A stretch of 64,000 nucleotides of DNA from Prevotella sp. (GCA_017462915.1 JAFTQG010000049.1:124001-188000), one strand, 5' to 3'. Positions 41,891 to 52,314 are shown, numbered from the stretch's first letter. Notes: a model not told the origin generated them from the sequence alone. Made by a program: numbers and translations.

Positions 41891-44800
41891 TCAAAAGCCA
41901 TCGAAGTCGAAGTATTCGTCATCGTTTTCCACAGACTTCTTGCTGTCTTCCTTCCTGTCGGCAGGTGTCTCGCTTTTTGGAGCATCCTCATCTATAATCT
42001 CAAGGATATCACTGTTTATATCCATGCGGACGGTATTGCCGTTGTTCTGTGTCTGCGGCTTTTCTTCCTGCTTTGTCTTTATATCCTTTGTCTTTGTATC
42101 AACAGGGACTGTGACCGCCTTTTCTACCGGAGGCTCCTGTGGTTGCTCTACTACAGTTGTTTCATCGGAAGGAGTCTCCTGTGGTTGCTCTACCACAGTT
42201 GTATCATCAGCAGGCGCATCTTGCGGTTGCTCTGCAACAACTGTTACCGATGTATCCTGTATATCTGTCGGCTGTTCCGCCGGTTGCTCTGATTGCTCCT
42301 CAGGAACAACGACACTATCGTCTACTGCAGGAGCGTCATTCACAACAGGTGCATCGTCCACAATATCTGAAATCTCTGTATTCTCAGGCGCGACAGGCAT
42401 CTCCTCCGGCACAATGATACTGTTATCCTCTTCTGCTTCAGGAACAGCATTCTCTTCGTCCTCATCGCCTTTGGTCTCCGTGCCCGGTGTCATCTCCGGG
42501 TCATACTGCTCTGGAGATACCACCTGTTCCTCCAGCACGGCGATGGAAGGTCGTGGCAAAGGAGCGAAGTGCTCAGAATAGAATTTGTCATAGTCATTGT
42601 AGCTGAACTGCGCTCCCAAAAGCGGAAGATTGGATCTGCTTATGACAACATTGCGACTGCCCTTGGCGACAGACATAATCTGCGTATTACGATACAGCTC
42701 ACGTGCATACACCAATGCCTCGCCGAAATTGCGGAAACCGCTGACAGAAAGACGATGCATGTCACTGAAATTCTCTATCTCAATGTCAAAATTGCGTACA
42801 AGATAGCTTGTAAAATTATATTTCGCAAGATTGTAAAGCAACTGATTCTCATTAAGAGAGTCTGGATGATATGTCATGAGGAAGACAAACTCCTCATTCG
42901 GATTTGCAGAGAATGCGCTTGCCGTATCAACATCCTCAGCAAGCACTGTGGAGCGGTAGTCCCAGATGTTTGATATGTCAAACTTAGCCCCTCTCAGTTT
43001 TCTTCCAGCCTTGACACCATTTATTATCATTCCGGCAAGAGGAGAGACATCGCTCTGAGGATATTCGGCAACGACACGCTCCATGGCATGGAGACAACTG
43101 TCGGCATCGCCTTGATTGAGGCGTGTCATGCCGCCAATGAAAAGGAATTTGTCACGATGTGCCCCAAGAGGATAACGCGTCTCAGAGATAAGGCTGTTAC
43201 GCGATACTGTCTGGAAATTATCGGCCTTGAATGCATCGTATGTTTCAGCATACAGCGAGTCCTCCTTATGAGTACCATAGCGCATATTATCCTCAAAGTC
43301 AGGGTCATTGACTATCTTCGACCACTGCGAGTCCGCATGGCGTTCCGCAAGCAGTTCCTTATAGTGCCTTGCCTCGAGAGCATCCCCTTTTCTTGAATAC
43401 AGCAGGAACAGGTGATAATACAGTTCATCATTTCTCTCAAAATCAGGGAAGTCTGCCGAAAGGCGTTTCAGTTCTTTTTCCGAGAGAGGAAGATTATCCA
43501 ACTTGTCCTTGAATATCACACCAGCATTGAACAGTGCATCAGACAATATCTGATTAGAGGCCGCAAGTTGCTCTTCTGTAAAAGGAATTTGTGCAAGATA
43601 ATACTCACGTTTATGTGGGTCAAGAGCAGCCGAGTCAGCCTGCTCCGCCATATCGTCACCACCCGAGATAGAATCGTTTCCTGCCACATCCATGCTGTCC
43701 GTCCGTGCATCCATACCGTCTGCATCATTCCAAGAAGCCGAAGCCACAACGGTCTTGTTTGCGCGCTGCCAGTCATCAGTATTCTCTCTCCTGCCCCACT
43801 GTCGGATAAACATCTGTTTACCCTGCTGCACGGCATTAGGATTGTAAAAATAGAAAGTGCTTGTCTGCCCCATTCCAGGAGACTGCGGCATAGTTGGGGT
43901 ATTGTTTCCAGAGACATTACCCTGCGCGGCATTCTTCTGCGCCTCCTCTTCCAGTTTGTTGAGACGCTCTTCTTTTTCCTTCTTTTTAAGAGCGTCTATG
44001 ACACGGTCTATCGCCGCATTACGTTCCTTCTCGTCCATTTTGGCAAGACCTTGCAAAGAGTCCTGCAACTGGATATTGTCTGTATGAGGGACAAGGATGT
44101 CAAGAATCTTGGAACGCTCCGCCAACTGACTGTAATCGGGGCGGTCATTGTCGAGCAGTCCTATCGCCTCTCCATAGCAGCGACGTGCATCGCCAAACTT
44201 CTCCACTTGCCAATAAAGATCTCCGAGATGTAACAGCAGCACACCTTTCTCTATTCCAGAGCGAGTGGCTTCCCTATTGCCTCTTTCATAAGCGGCAATA
44301 GCCTGGGCAGTATCATTCTCGGCAAGATAGACATTGCCGATGGCATAATAAACCTGGTCAAGATACTCTGCATTCTTGTCCGAGCGTGCCATAGACTTGA
44401 GCTTTCCTATCTTTGACTTAGCCAAATCGCGAGGCATGACCTCTGTCATCGATATCCTCGCATTGAACTCAAGTTCGTAAGGAGGATTCTGACGGATACA
44501 ACGGCGGAATGCGGCATAAGCCTCCGTATTCTTTCCCATAGCGGCATAGACCTGTCCGAGGATATACCACTCACGTGCACGTTGCTTGGAACGCATCTCA
44601 TGACGGATAACTTTACGGAGATACACGGCAGACTGCTCAAGGTCTCCTGTGCGGAGATAATAATCGGCAAGAGTGTAGTCCCATTCTTTCTGTGCATGCC
44701 AGTCTATAGAGTCGCGCGACATATTGCGTATGACATCCTCCGCGTCATACAGCCAGTCTTGCTCTATATAGCATTTTGCCAGCCAGGCACGTGCCTTGCC

Positions 44801-45676
44801 GTAGATTGCAGGCTGAGTCTTATACAGTCTCGACATGTACGAGAACGTCGCGGCAGCCTCGTCAAATGCTCCTGTATGAAACTGCGAACGCCCCATGAGC
44901 ATCCATGCCTTCCACAGGAAAGGATTATATTCACGGCGGTTGAGCCATTCAATGTCGCGTTCCGTCTTCTTACGGCTTTTCGTCCATTGCGGACGTTTCT
45001 TTATAGAATGTTGCTTTATGGCTTTCTGCGCTTTCGTTACAGCCGTCTCGAAATTAGACTTTCCCAGTTCGCGGCTGGCTTTATTGCCGACATAATACAA
45101 CGGAAGCATCTCCGTATAATTGTCCTTATTGCCGTTCTCCTTTTCCAGAGAACCCTCTATGTATGCCTGCGAACCGTTGAAATATGTATTATATCTCGCA
45201 TTGAAGCTGTGCCACCAACGGGAAGCGGAGGTATTTTTCTGTGTGGAACATCCTTGCAGGCCGACAAAGACAAAGGCAAAAGCAATAATGACCGAAGCCT
45301 TTGAGAGCAAGGCGATAAGGTCGTCTTTCAACTGATTGGGTATATTGATGTTGCGAAGGATAAGACTGCGGTTCCACCCTGCAACATCCTCTTCTTTCAA
45401 GGTATAAAGGACATCGGCAAACTCCTCTATCTCGTCATCGTCATAACTGTCAGACTGGCGTCCCTGAAACTTGTCAAGCTGCTCGTCATCATAATATTCG
45501 ATGTCCTTAATGGCAGCCTCCATCATGCATTCCTGCTCGCATTTCGTATTCTCTCCTGTACAGGTAGCACATGTCGGTTCGGCATCAACAGGCTGTTCCT
45601 TGCCTCCTTTGGCAAGAAATCCCAACAGTGCGCATACCACACCAAGAACGAGTATAGAGACTATGAGTATAAGCAA
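41891..45676 (-). CDS. porW: PorW/SprE T9SS lipoprotein, in frame with an upstream membrane-protein gene
   Basis: One frame of 1261 codons. Residues 1-122 form a small protein with an N-terminal membrane helix (MLILIVSILVLGVVCALLGF), a Cys-rich patch and an acidic helical tail. I recall this as a separate gene ahead of porW in relatives. From about residue 124 a complete lipoprotein signal follows (ASVIIAFAFVFVGLQGC, Cys143), then the SprE/PorW TPR body (FNARYNTYFNGSQAYIEGSL, MLPLYYVGNKA, SIKKRP, repeats to about 1060). The tail (1080-1250) is acidic and Pro/Gln-rich, with an imperfect VVEQPQE repeat. No ATG lies near the lipobox; a TTG at 45310 could initiate PorW. Either the genes are fused or an internal start is used. 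Confidence 0.82.
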   Translation of the reverse strand: MLILIVSILVLGVVCALLGFLAKGGKEQPVDAEPTCATCTGENTKCEQECMMEAAIKDIEYYDDEQLDKFQGRQSDSYDDDEIEEFADVLYTLKEEDVAGWNRSLILRNINIPNQLKDDLIALLSKASVIIAFAFVFVGLQGCSTQKNTSASRWWHSFNARYNTYFNGSQAYIEGSLEKENGNKDNYTEMLPLYYVGNKASRELGKSNFETAVTKAQKAIKQHSIKKRPQWTKSRKKTERDIEWLNRREYNPFLWKAWMLMGRSQFHTGAFDEAAATFSYMSRLYKTQPAIYGKARAWLAKCYIEQDWLYDAEDVIRNMSRDSIDWHAQKEWDYTLADYYLRTGDLEQSAVYLRKVIRHEMRSKQRAREWYILGQVYAAMGKNTEAYAAFRRCIRQNPPYELEFNARISMTEVMPRDLAKSKIGKLKSMARSDKNAEYLDQVYYAIGNVYLAENDTAQAIAAYERGNREATRSGIEKGVLLLHLGDLYWQVEKFGDARRCYGEAIGLLDNDRPDYSQLAERSKILDILVPHTDNIQLQDSLQGLAKMDEKERNAAIDRVIDALKKKEKEERLNKLEEEAQKNAAQGNVSGNNTPTMPQSPGMGQTSTFYFYNPNAVQQGKQMFIRQWGRRENTDDWQRANKTVVASASWNDADGMDARTDSMDVAGNDSISGGDDMAEQADSAALDPHKREYYLAQIPFTEEQLAASNQILSDALFNAGVIFKDKLDNLPLSEKELKRLSADFPDFERNDELYYHLFLLYSRKGDALEARHYKELLAERHADSQWSKIVNDPDFEDNMRYGTHKEDSLYAETYDAFKADNFQTVSRNSLISETRYPLGAHRDKFLFIGGMTRLNQGDADSCLHAMERVVAEYPQSDVSPLAGMIINGVKAGRKLRGAKFDISNIWDYRSTVLAEDVDTASAFSANPNEEFVFLMTYHPDSLNENQLLYNLAKYNFTSYLVRNFDIEIENFSDMHRLSVSGFRNFGEALVYARELYRNTQIMSVAKGSRNVVISRSNLPLLGAQFSYNDYDKFYSEHFAPLPRPSIAVLEEQVVSPEQYDPEMTPGTETKGDEDEENAVPEAEEDNSIIVPEEMPVAPENTEISDIVDDAPVVNDAPAVDDSVVVPEEQSEQPAEQPTDIQDTSVTVVAEQPQDAPADDTTVVEQPQETPSDETTVVEQPQEPPVEKAVTVPVDTKTKDIKTKQEEKPQTQNNGNTVRMDINSDILEIIDEDAPKSETPADRKEDSKKSVENDDEYFDFDGF

Positions 45677-45837
45677 CGGAATGCAGGTTTTGTCATATTC
45701 GTATCATATCAGGCGACATAGCGGCGTTGCAGACAATCTACACAAGCCATACATCCACCTTATATGTATAACGCAAACTATGTGAAATTATTGTCTCTGT
45801 CATCCGAAATACAGCCAAACGGCAACAATGCACCGTC

Positions 45838-47094
45838 TCACTGTACTTCTTCTATACAGAATCCGGCCTTGGCAAGGTCGTCCCAGAAATGCGGATAAGA
45901 CTTGCTCACCACCTCCGGATGGTTTATTGTCAGAGGTCCAAGGATTATCGACATAGGAGCTATCGCCATCGCCATACGATGGTCGTCATAGGTTTCTATC
46001 ACAGCATCAGCCATCCTCTCACACCGTTCGCCGTCCCAACGCAGTTCCGAGTCATTGAAATCATGCAGGACAAAGCCGAGCTTGCGCATCTCTGTCTTCA
46101 TCGCCTCTATACGGTCCGTCTCCTTTATCTTCAACGAAGCCAGTCCGCGGAAATAGAAATGCAGATTGCAGGCACAGCATGTAGCAATGAGGGTCTGTGC
46201 AAGATCCGGCTGATGGGTGAAGTCAAAATCCATACGCGGCAATGTGCGGTCATGGCAAGTCAGTGTCGCAACAGTAGGCACGAGTTTCTGAGCGGCCTCG
46301 AATGTCGTCTTCACTCCGAGCATCGAGAACATGTACTTCACCTGCGAATCACCCTGCCGCGAACCGTCCATGACTCCTAACAGTCTGACATTACAGTCTT
46401 CATTGCAGTACATTGCCATCATCTGATACCAATAGCTTGAAGCACTCCAGTCGCTCTCTATATAATAAGGTATCGGCTTGTATTGCACAGGCTTTACCAC
46501 TATCGTGTCCACGCCTGTCCAGCAAGCCTCCGCACCGAAATCGCGCATAGTACACAGAGTCAGGTCGATATACGGATGCGAGACGATATTTCCTTCAAGT
46601 GTCAGCGTCAGCCCTTCCTCCATCACAGGACCAATCATCATCAAGGCCGAGATATACTGCGAACTGACATTTCCCGGGATAGACAGCGCACCGCCCGGAA
46701 GCCTCTTTCCCGTAATGCGCAAAGGCGGATAGCCCTCCTCTCCGACATACTCTATCTGCGCACCGATACGGCGCAGGGCATCGACAAGTATCTTTATCGG
46801 CCGATGCTTCATCCTTTCCGTTCCGGTAAGCACATGAGTCTCTCCCGGCAAGGTGCAGAGATACGCAGTAAGGAAGCGCATTGCCGTCCCTGCCGCCTTT
46901 ATGTCTATGGTCTCAGGCATATCATGCAATGCCCGTATGATGACATCCGTGTCGTCGCAGTCAGAGAGATTGTCCATCTGACTGAAATTGCCAGCCATGG
47001 CAGATATTACGAGTGCCCTGTTGCTGATGCTCTTTGACGACGGCAACTTGACCTCTGTCTTTATTATATTCGGTGCCGATATTCTGTATTTCAT
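45838..47094 (-). CDS. aroA: 3-phosphoshikimate 1-carboxyvinyltransferase (EPSP synthase)
   Basis: A 418-residue enzyme joining shikimate 3-phosphate and phosphoenolpyruvate in aromatic amino-acid synthesis. Visible features are KLPSSKSISNRALVISAM (substrate-binding Lys-Ser), AAGTAMRFLTAYLC, IPGNVSSQYISALMM, the KETDRIEAMKTEMRKLG catalytic loop and YDDHRMAMAIAPM. It is slightly shorter than the enterobacterial enzyme. Its start overlaps the cca stop by ATGA, so it is coupled to that gene. Confidence 0.95.
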   Translation of the reverse strand: MKYRISAPNIIKTEVKLPSSKSISNRALVISAMAGNFSQMDNLSDCDDTDVIIRALHDMPETIDIKAAGTAMRFLTAYLCTLPGETHVLTGTERMKHRPIKILVDALRRIGAQIEYVGEEGYPPLRITGKRLPGGALSIPGNVSSQYISALMMIGPVMEEGLTLTLEGNIVSHPYIDLTLCTMRDFGAEACWTGVDTIVVKPVQYKPIPYYIESDWSASSYWYQMMAMYCNEDCNVRLLGVMDGSRQGDSQVKYMFSMLGVKTTFEAAQKLVPTVATLTCHDRTLPRMDFDFTHQPDLAQTLIATCCACNLHFYFRGLASLKIKETDRIEAMKTEMRKLGFVLHDFNDSELRWDGERCERMADAVIETYDDHRMAMAIAPMSIILGPLTINHPEVVSKSYPHFWDDLAKAGFCIEEVQ

Positions 47095-48578
47095 ATCAAT
47101 TTCATTTCTTTTGCCTTTTTCATGAGAAGCTCTATAAGAGGTTCCCGCTCGTTAGGCACGACACTATCCAAGACAGCATTCTTCAATGTCTGCTTGAGAG
47201 TTCCCACTTCGCGTGACGGTGGAAGATGTAACACCTCCATTATCTCGTTCCCGTCGACGACAGGTTGGAAGAGTCTCCTGAAGTCACGTATCTTCAAGTC
47301 TGCAAGTTTCTCACGCACAAGTCTGAAATTCTCAAGGAAATGCTTCTTCCTTACCTCATTCTTCGACGTTATATCGGCCTCGCAGAGGGTCATGAGGTCG
47401 TCAATATCATCACCGGCATCATTCATCAGACGACGCACGGCACTGTCCGTCACCTCTTCGTCGGCAATGACTATCGGACGCATGTGCAGGTCCACGAGTT
47501 TCTGTACATACTTCATCTTCATGTCCATAGGGAGTTTCAGTCTGCGGAAAATCCCCGGCACCATCTTCGCCCCGAGATAGTTATGGTTATGGAATGTCCA
47601 GCCTGCAGGAAGCTCCCAGCGCTTTGACTTCGGTTTGCCTATATCGTGCAGCAATGCGCTCCAGCGCAGCCAGAGAGCCATTTCCGTGGCATCAGGGCCG
47701 GATGTGGCACGTGCGACATTGTCAAGAACCTCCAGAGTATGGTAGAAATTGTTCTTGTGCGCCTTGCCGTTCCTTGTCTCCACGATATCAAGATTTGACA
47801 CTTCAGGCAAGACAAGCTGCAAGAGGCCACAGCGATGGAGGTCCATAAAGCCCTTTGACGGTGTCCGTGTCATCATGATTTTGTTAAGCTCATCCTGAAT
47901 ACGCTCGCCGGAAATGATGCTTATACGTTCACGGTTACGCTCGAGGGCGTCAAAAGTCTCGTCGTCTATGAAGAAATTCAGCTGTGTCGCGAAGCGGATG
48001 CAGCGCAGCATACGCAACGGATCATCAGAGAATGTTATGTCTGGGTCCAACGGAGTGCGTATGATGCCGTCCTCCATGTCATAGAGACCGTCAAACGGGT
48101 CTACAAGTTCGCCGAAACGGTCTCTGTTGATACATATCGCGAGAGCGTTTATCGTGAAGTCACGCCTGTTCTGGTCGTCTTCCAGAGTGCCGTCCTCGAC
48201 AATCGGTTTCCGTGAGCCACGCTGGTAACTTTCCTTACGCGCACCGACAAATTCCACCTCGATTTCCTTGTAAGAAGGCTTGTCCGGATTGCCGTCCTTG
48301 ACACGCTCGCGGAACTTCACCTGTGCCGTTCCGAAATTGCGGAAGACCGACAGGTGCGCTCTCTTCCCAAGTTTGTCCTTCAGAGCCTGTGCCACGCTGA
48401 TGCCGTTGCCCACGACCACGACATCAATATCGTTTGACGGACGTTCAAGGAATATATCCCTCACATATCCGCCAACGACATAACACTCCACCCCAAGTTC
48501 ATCGGCGGTCTCGCCGATAAGGTGAAACACCGGGGTATCAAGTATCTCCGCAAGTTCGTCGTCCGAATATAGTTTCAT
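47091..48578 (-). CDS. cca: CCA tRNA nucleotidyltransferase/poly(A) polymerase-family protein with HD domain
   Basis: A 495-residue protein with an N-terminal class II nucleotidyltransferase head (VVGGYVRDIFLERPSNDIDVVV, with the DxD metal residues; RRDFTINALAI; the DPLRMLRCIRFATQL neck) and a C-terminal HD phosphohydrolase domain (LLHDIGKPKSKR). Both tRNAs in the window lack an encoded CCA end, in keeping with a need for this enzyme. It overlaps aroA by four bases. Confidence 0.92.
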   Translation of the reverse strand: MKLYSDDELAEILDTPVFHLIGETADELGVECYVVGGYVRDIFLERPSNDIDVVVVGNGISVAQALKDKLGKRAHLSVFRNFGTAQVKFRERVKDGNPDKPSYKEIEVEFVGARKESYQRGSRKPIVEDGTLEDDQNRRDFTINALAICINRDRFGELVDPFDGLYDMEDGIIRTPLDPDITFSDDPLRMLRCIRFATQLNFFIDDETFDALERNRERISIISGERIQDELNKIMMTRTPSKGFMDLHRCGLLQLVLPEVSNLDIVETRNGKAHKNNFYHTLEVLDNVARATSGPDATEMALWLRWSALLHDIGKPKSKRWELPAGWTFHNHNYLGAKMVPGIFRRLKLPMDMKMKYVQKLVDLHMRPIVIADEEVTDSAVRRLMNDAGDDIDDLMTLCEADITSKNEVRKKHFLENFRLVREKLADLKIRDFRRLFQPVVDGNEIMEVLHLPPSREVGTLKQTLKNAVLDSVVPNEREPLIELLMKKAKEMKLI

Positions 48579-48679
48579 ATAAGTAAGTCATATTCATGCG
48601 CCTTTTCCCGTAACTACAGAATCGAGCGAGCTCTATTCTCCCGTCAGGGCTAACGAAAATGTTATAGGCGGTTCATCTT

Positions 48680-49087
48680 TCACAATATTTCCCTCAGCGG
48701 TATCATGACAAAGTCACGTTCATGCATCAACGGGTGCGGTATGGCAAGTTCCTCCGTAGACATGGTTATATCGTCATACAGCAGGAGATCTATGTCTATT
48801 ATCCTGTCATGATACTTGCCGTCGACAGACTTCACCGTCCTCCCCATCTCCCGTTCTATCCGTTGCGTGGCGTGCAGCACCTCAAGCGGTGTCCTGCATG
48901 TCTTCACCATTACAGCGGCATTAATGAAAGTGTTGTCGGAGGCAAAGCCCCATGGTTCTGTCTCAAGGAATGAAGACCGGCGCATGACCGCTCCGACCTC
49001 CTCCCCTATCCTGTCGATGGCGACACGGAGATTGTCTTCCTTGTCACCAATATTTGTACCCAGACCCAGATAAACAGTATGCTCCAT
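48680..49087 (-). CDS. folK: 2-amino-4-hydroxy-6-hydroxymethyldihydropteridine pyrophosphokinase
   Basis: HPPK transfers pyrophosphate from ATP to the pterin alcohol in folate synthesis. I use the ATG at 49087, giving MEHTVYLGLGTNIGDKEDNL, because the family begins with this strand; a start 14 codons upstream adds unrelated residues. Active-site segments are SSFLETEPWGF, FINAAVMV, GRTVKSVDGKYHDRIIDIDLLLYDD and IPHPLMHERDFVMIPL. About 135 residues, a normal length. It follows queA closely in a minus-strand run. Confidence 0.92.
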   Translation of the reverse strand: MEHTVYLGLGTNIGDKEDNLRVAIDRIGEEVGAVMRRSSFLETEPWGFASDNTFINAAVMVKTCRTPLEVLHATQRIEREMGRTVKSVDGKYHDRIIDIDLLLYDDITMSTEELAIPHPLMHERDFVMIPLREIL

Positions 49088-49147
49088 ATCCTCTCCACTC
49101 GCCCATAGGGCACTGCCGACAGCGCACATAGGGCTGTCAACAGCAGT

Positions 49148-50329
49148 TTAGTCGTTAAGAATCAGCATCGCGTCGCCGAAGCATCCGAACTGATAACCGT
49201 TGTCAAGAGCCTTCTTGTAAGCCTCCCAGACAAGGTCGTAACCGCCGAAAGCAGCGACATTCATGATGAGTGTAGAGAGCGGATGATAGAAGTTCGCCAC
49301 CATACAGTCTGCAAGCCCGAAATCATACGGAGGGAAAATGAACTTGCTGGTCCAGCCCTCATAAGGCTTCAGGAAGCCGTCGGTGCCGACAGATGTCTCC
49401 GTTGCCTTCGTAACACTCGTACCCACGGCGCACACGCGGTGTCCTGCCTTCTTCGTATTGTTCACCAGTTCGCAGGCCTCAGGCGTGACAACCATCTGCT
49501 CCGAGTCCATCTTATGCTTCGTAAGGTCCTCCACCTCTATGTCATTGAAATTTCCGAGACCGCAGTGAAGCGTTATGAAAGCGGTGTTTATGCCGGCTAT
49601 CTCGAGACGCTTCATCACCTCACGGGAGAAATGAAGTCCTGTGGCAGGAGCCGTCACGGCACCTTCATTCTTTGCAAAAACACACTGGAAATCCTCCATA
49701 TCCTCTGCCGTGACAGGACGTTCGCGCTTTCCGTTCATCGCAGGGTCTATGATATAGCGTGGCAGCGGCGATTCGCCGAGGGCGAAAAGCTCACGCTTGA
49801 ACTCGTCGTGAGGGCAGTCATAGAGGAAGCGTAGTGTACGTCCACGGCTCGTGGTATTGTCTATCACCTCTGCGACCATCGTTCCCGACTCGTCGAAGAA
49901 CAGCTTGTTGCCGATACGTATCTTGCGCGCCGGCTCTACAAGCACATCCCACAGACGCATCTCCTCCTTCAGTTCGCGGAGCAGAAGCACCTCTATCTTC
50001 GCGTCGGTCTTCTCCTTCGTGCCGTAAAGACGTGCCGGGAAGACCTTTGTGTCATTGAATATGAATGTGTCTCCCTCGTCAAAGTAATTTACAATATCCA
50101 CAAAACGGAGATATGCAGGATTGCCATCCACATCCTTCATGGGATTGCCATCCATATCCGTGCGGTACATGTCTATTGTCTGCGATTTCTTATGAAGCAC
50201 CATCAGACGGCACTGGTCGGGACGCTTGATCTTGAATGTCATACCCGATTTCAACGTATGTTCCTCTGTGTGAGGATAAAGTGCCACCTGCTCTGCCGGC
50301 AATTTGAATTTGAAATTACTTAACTTCAT
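49148..50329 (-). CDS. queA: S-adenosylmethionine:tRNA ribosyltransferase-isomerase
   Basis: A 393-residue QueA, which transfers and isomerises the ribosyl group of S-adenosylmethionine to make epoxyqueuosine in tRNA. Family stretches are FIFNDTKVFPARLYGTK, FAKNEGAVTAPATGLHFSRE and FIFPPYDFGLADCMVANFYHPLSTL. It is about 35 residues longer than in E. coli, because of an insertion near residues 50-75 that is common in Bacteroidetes. It lies in the ftsX-uppP-truB-queA-folK order. Confidence 0.93.
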   Translation of the reverse strand: MKLSNFKFKLPAEQVALYPHTEEHTLKSGMTFKIKRPDQCRLMVLHKKSQTIDMYRTDMDGNPMKDVDGNPAYLRFVDIVNYFDEGDTFIFNDTKVFPARLYGTKEKTDAKIEVLLLRELKEEMRLWDVLVEPARKIRIGNKLFFDESGTMVAEVIDNTTSRGRTLRFLYDCPHDEFKRELFALGESPLPRYIIDPAMNGKRERPVTAEDMEDFQCVFAKNEGAVTAPATGLHFSREVMKRLEIAGINTAFITLHCGLGNFNDIEVEDLTKHKMDSEQMVVTPEACELVNNTKKAGHRVCAVGTSVTKATETSVGTDGFLKPYEGWTSKFIFPPYDFGLADCMVANFYHPLSTLIMNVAAFGGYDLVWEAYKKALDNGYQFGCFGDAMLILND

Positions 50330-50445
50330 ATATGATTGTTTTTGTTTTCCTGTTTACTTACCTTATTTTTATATAAGCGAATGGGCAAAATCAATGTACA
50401 GCATGTATATCTTGCCGTTTGATTTTGCTTGTTTTCCTCCACCAA

Positions 50446-51207
50446 CTATTTACGTCTGCGACGCCTTGAAGCACCTCCGCCACCAGCATTGTCACCTCCG
50501 GCAGGATAAGGCTCCACCTCCTGCTGCGCAAACCACTCATGAAACTGCTCGAAATCCATACAGTCTTCTATGCGGACATTGCCCAGCTGTGTCCTGCAAA
50601 GGGACGTAAGATAGGCTCCGCTGCCGACAGCCTCGCCGATGTCCCTGCCGAGAGAGCGGATATATGTTCCCTTGCCGCAAACGACACGGATACGCGCCCA
50701 CTTCCTGACATCGTCAAACTCCAGCAGTTCTATCTCGTCTATATGCACCGGCTTGGGAGAAATCACGACTTCCGTACCTGCCCTTCCGTGCTCATAGGCA
50801 CGCGTACCGTTGATTTTTATGGCACTGTAGACAGGGGGCGTCTGCATGATGTCTCCCACGAACCTCTTCAAAGCCTCTTCCAGAAGCTCTCGTGTGATAT
50901 GGCGTTTCGGGTATGTATGGTCTACAGTATGCTCACGGTCGTAGGACGCTGTCGTGCATCCGAACTGCACACCGGCTATGTATTCCTTTGTATGAAGCTG
51001 CAGGGCCTCTATCTCCTTGGTCTTCTTGCCTGTACATAGTATCAGCACTCCTGTGGCAAGAGGGTCAAGCGTCCCGGCATGTCCCATCTTTACTCTCTTG
51101 ATGCCAAGACGCTTTGACACCACATAACGTATGTGTGCCAAAGCTCCGAAACTCGACATGCCGTATGGCTTGTTTATGTATAGATACTCTCCTTCGTGAA
51201 AGTTCAT
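50446..51207 (-). CDS. truB: tRNA pseudouridine(55) synthase
   Basis: A 253-residue TruB that modifies U55 in the T loop of tRNAs. The catalytic Asp is in MGHAGTLDPLATGVLILCTG. Other segments are YIAGVQFGCTTASYDREH, QTPPVYSAIKINGTRAYEHGR and CGKGTYIRSLGRDIGE. A Gly/Arg-rich tail (GGDNAGGGGASRRRRRK) is added at the C-terminus, perhaps for RNA binding. It is 22 bp from uppP. Confidence 0.94.
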   Translation of the reverse strand: MNFHEGEYLYINKPYGMSSFGALAHIRYVVSKRLGIKRVKMGHAGTLDPLATGVLILCTGKKTKEIEALQLHTKEYIAGVQFGCTTASYDREHTVDHTYPKRHITRELLEEALKRFVGDIMQTPPVYSAIKINGTRAYEHGRAGTEVVISPKPVHIDEIELLEFDDVRKWARIRVVCGKGTYIRSLGRDIGEAVGSGAYLTSLCRTQLGNVRIEDCMDFEQFHEWFAQQEVEPYPAGGDNAGGGGASRRRRRK

Positions 51208-51229
51208 TATCTTTATATGTATACTATAT

Positions 51230-52027
51230 TCAGATGAAATTGCACAGAACGGTGACTGCTCCTGCTATCGCGCAATATATGCCGAAATAGATGAGCTTGC
51301 CTTTCTTCACAATGTTTATCATCCATTTGCACGCCAGACATCCGCTGACGAAAGCCGCAATGAAACCTACGGCAAGGGGAAGCGTGTCTATGCCTCCGAA
51401 AGCCTCGTCGCCCTTGACGGCCTTGAGCACATCGAGCAGTGCCTCGCCGAGGATAGGAGGTATCACCATCAGGAACGAGAACTGTGCAAGGCTCTCCTTC
51501 TTGTTGCCGAGAAGCAGGCCCGTGGCTATCGTGGAACCGGAACGGCTGAGACCCGGCATGACGGCGCAGGCCTGTGCCAGACCGATGATGAAGGCGTCGC
51601 GCATACTGATTTTCCCTTTCTGACGTGGCTTGGCGTAGTAAGAGAATGTCAGCAGGGCGGCAGTGCACAGCAGCATAATGCCGACAATAAGCAGTCCTGA
51701 GCCGAATATCTCCTCCACAGTGTCCTTGAAGAACACGCCGACAATGCCTATCGGTATCATGCTGACAACGATATTGAGCATATACTTTGTCTCGTCGTTC
51801 ATCTCAAACTTGAATATGCCTTTCAGCAACCATACTATCTCGCTCCACAATATGACGAATGTGCTCATCACTGTCGCCACATGTACCGCCACGGTGAAGG
51901 CAAGATTCTCCTCGCCTTCTATGCCGAAGAGGCTCGCGCCGATGGCAAGATGGCCGCTCGAACTTACAGGAAGATATTCCGTAAGTCCCTGTATGAGTCC
52001 CAAGACAAGTGCCTGTAACCAATCCAT
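51230..52027 (-). CDS. uppP: Undecaprenyl-diphosphatase
   Basis: A 265-residue integral membrane phosphatase that recycles the undecaprenyl carrier for peptidoglycan and surface polysaccharides. The two active-site regions are [20 protein letters not shown] near the start and [18 protein letters not shown] near residue 165. It has about eight hydrophobic helices. It is followed by truB and preceded by a DUF3098 gene. Confidence 0.95.
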   Translation of the reverse strand: MDWLQALVLGLIQGLTEYLPVSSSGHLAIGASLFGIEGEENLAFTVAVHVATVMSTFVILWSEIVWLLKGIFKFEMNDETKYMLNIVVSMIPIGIVGVFFKDTVEEIFGSGLLIVGIMLLCTAALLTFSYYAKPRQKGKISMRDAFIIGLAQACAVMPGLSRSGSTIATGLLLGNKKESLAQFSFLMVIPPILGEALLDVLKAVKGDEAFGGIDTLPLAVGFIAAFVSGCLACKWMINIVKKGKLIYFGIYCAIAGAVTVLCNFI

Positions 52028-52080
52028 AACCTTATTTTATCGTATTTTTTGTATTTACTTTGAATATCCTCTTCTCTCTA

Positions 52081-52314
52081 TTACTCCTCAGTAGACTTAG
52101 GCTTGCGGATGATGGCGTATATTATCGACACAAAGCCTATGAATGTCACAACCGGCGCAACCTTTATACGGCGCACGCTGAAGATGTCGGCATTATAATG
52201 CTCCACCGTAGAACTGTCGCCGCACATGAGCAGCAGGCCGATGACGACGATGACGAAGCCTATACCCAAGGCTATGAAATTGCCTTTGGCAAATGCAAGA
52301 TTTTTCTTATCCAT
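52081..52314 (-). CDS. DUF3098 small membrane protein
   Basis: A 77-residue protein with two hydrophobic helices (FIALGIGFVIVVIGLLLMCG and APVVTFIGFVSIIYAIIRK) separated by a short segment starting DSSTVEHYNADIFS. It is typical of DUF3098, which lies between ftsX and uppP in Bacteroidetes. The function is not known to me. Confidence 0.85.
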   Translation of the reverse strand: MDKKNLAFAKGNFIALGIGFVIVVIGLLLMCGDSSTVEHYNADIFSVRRIKVAPVVTFIGFVSIIYAIIRKPKSTEE

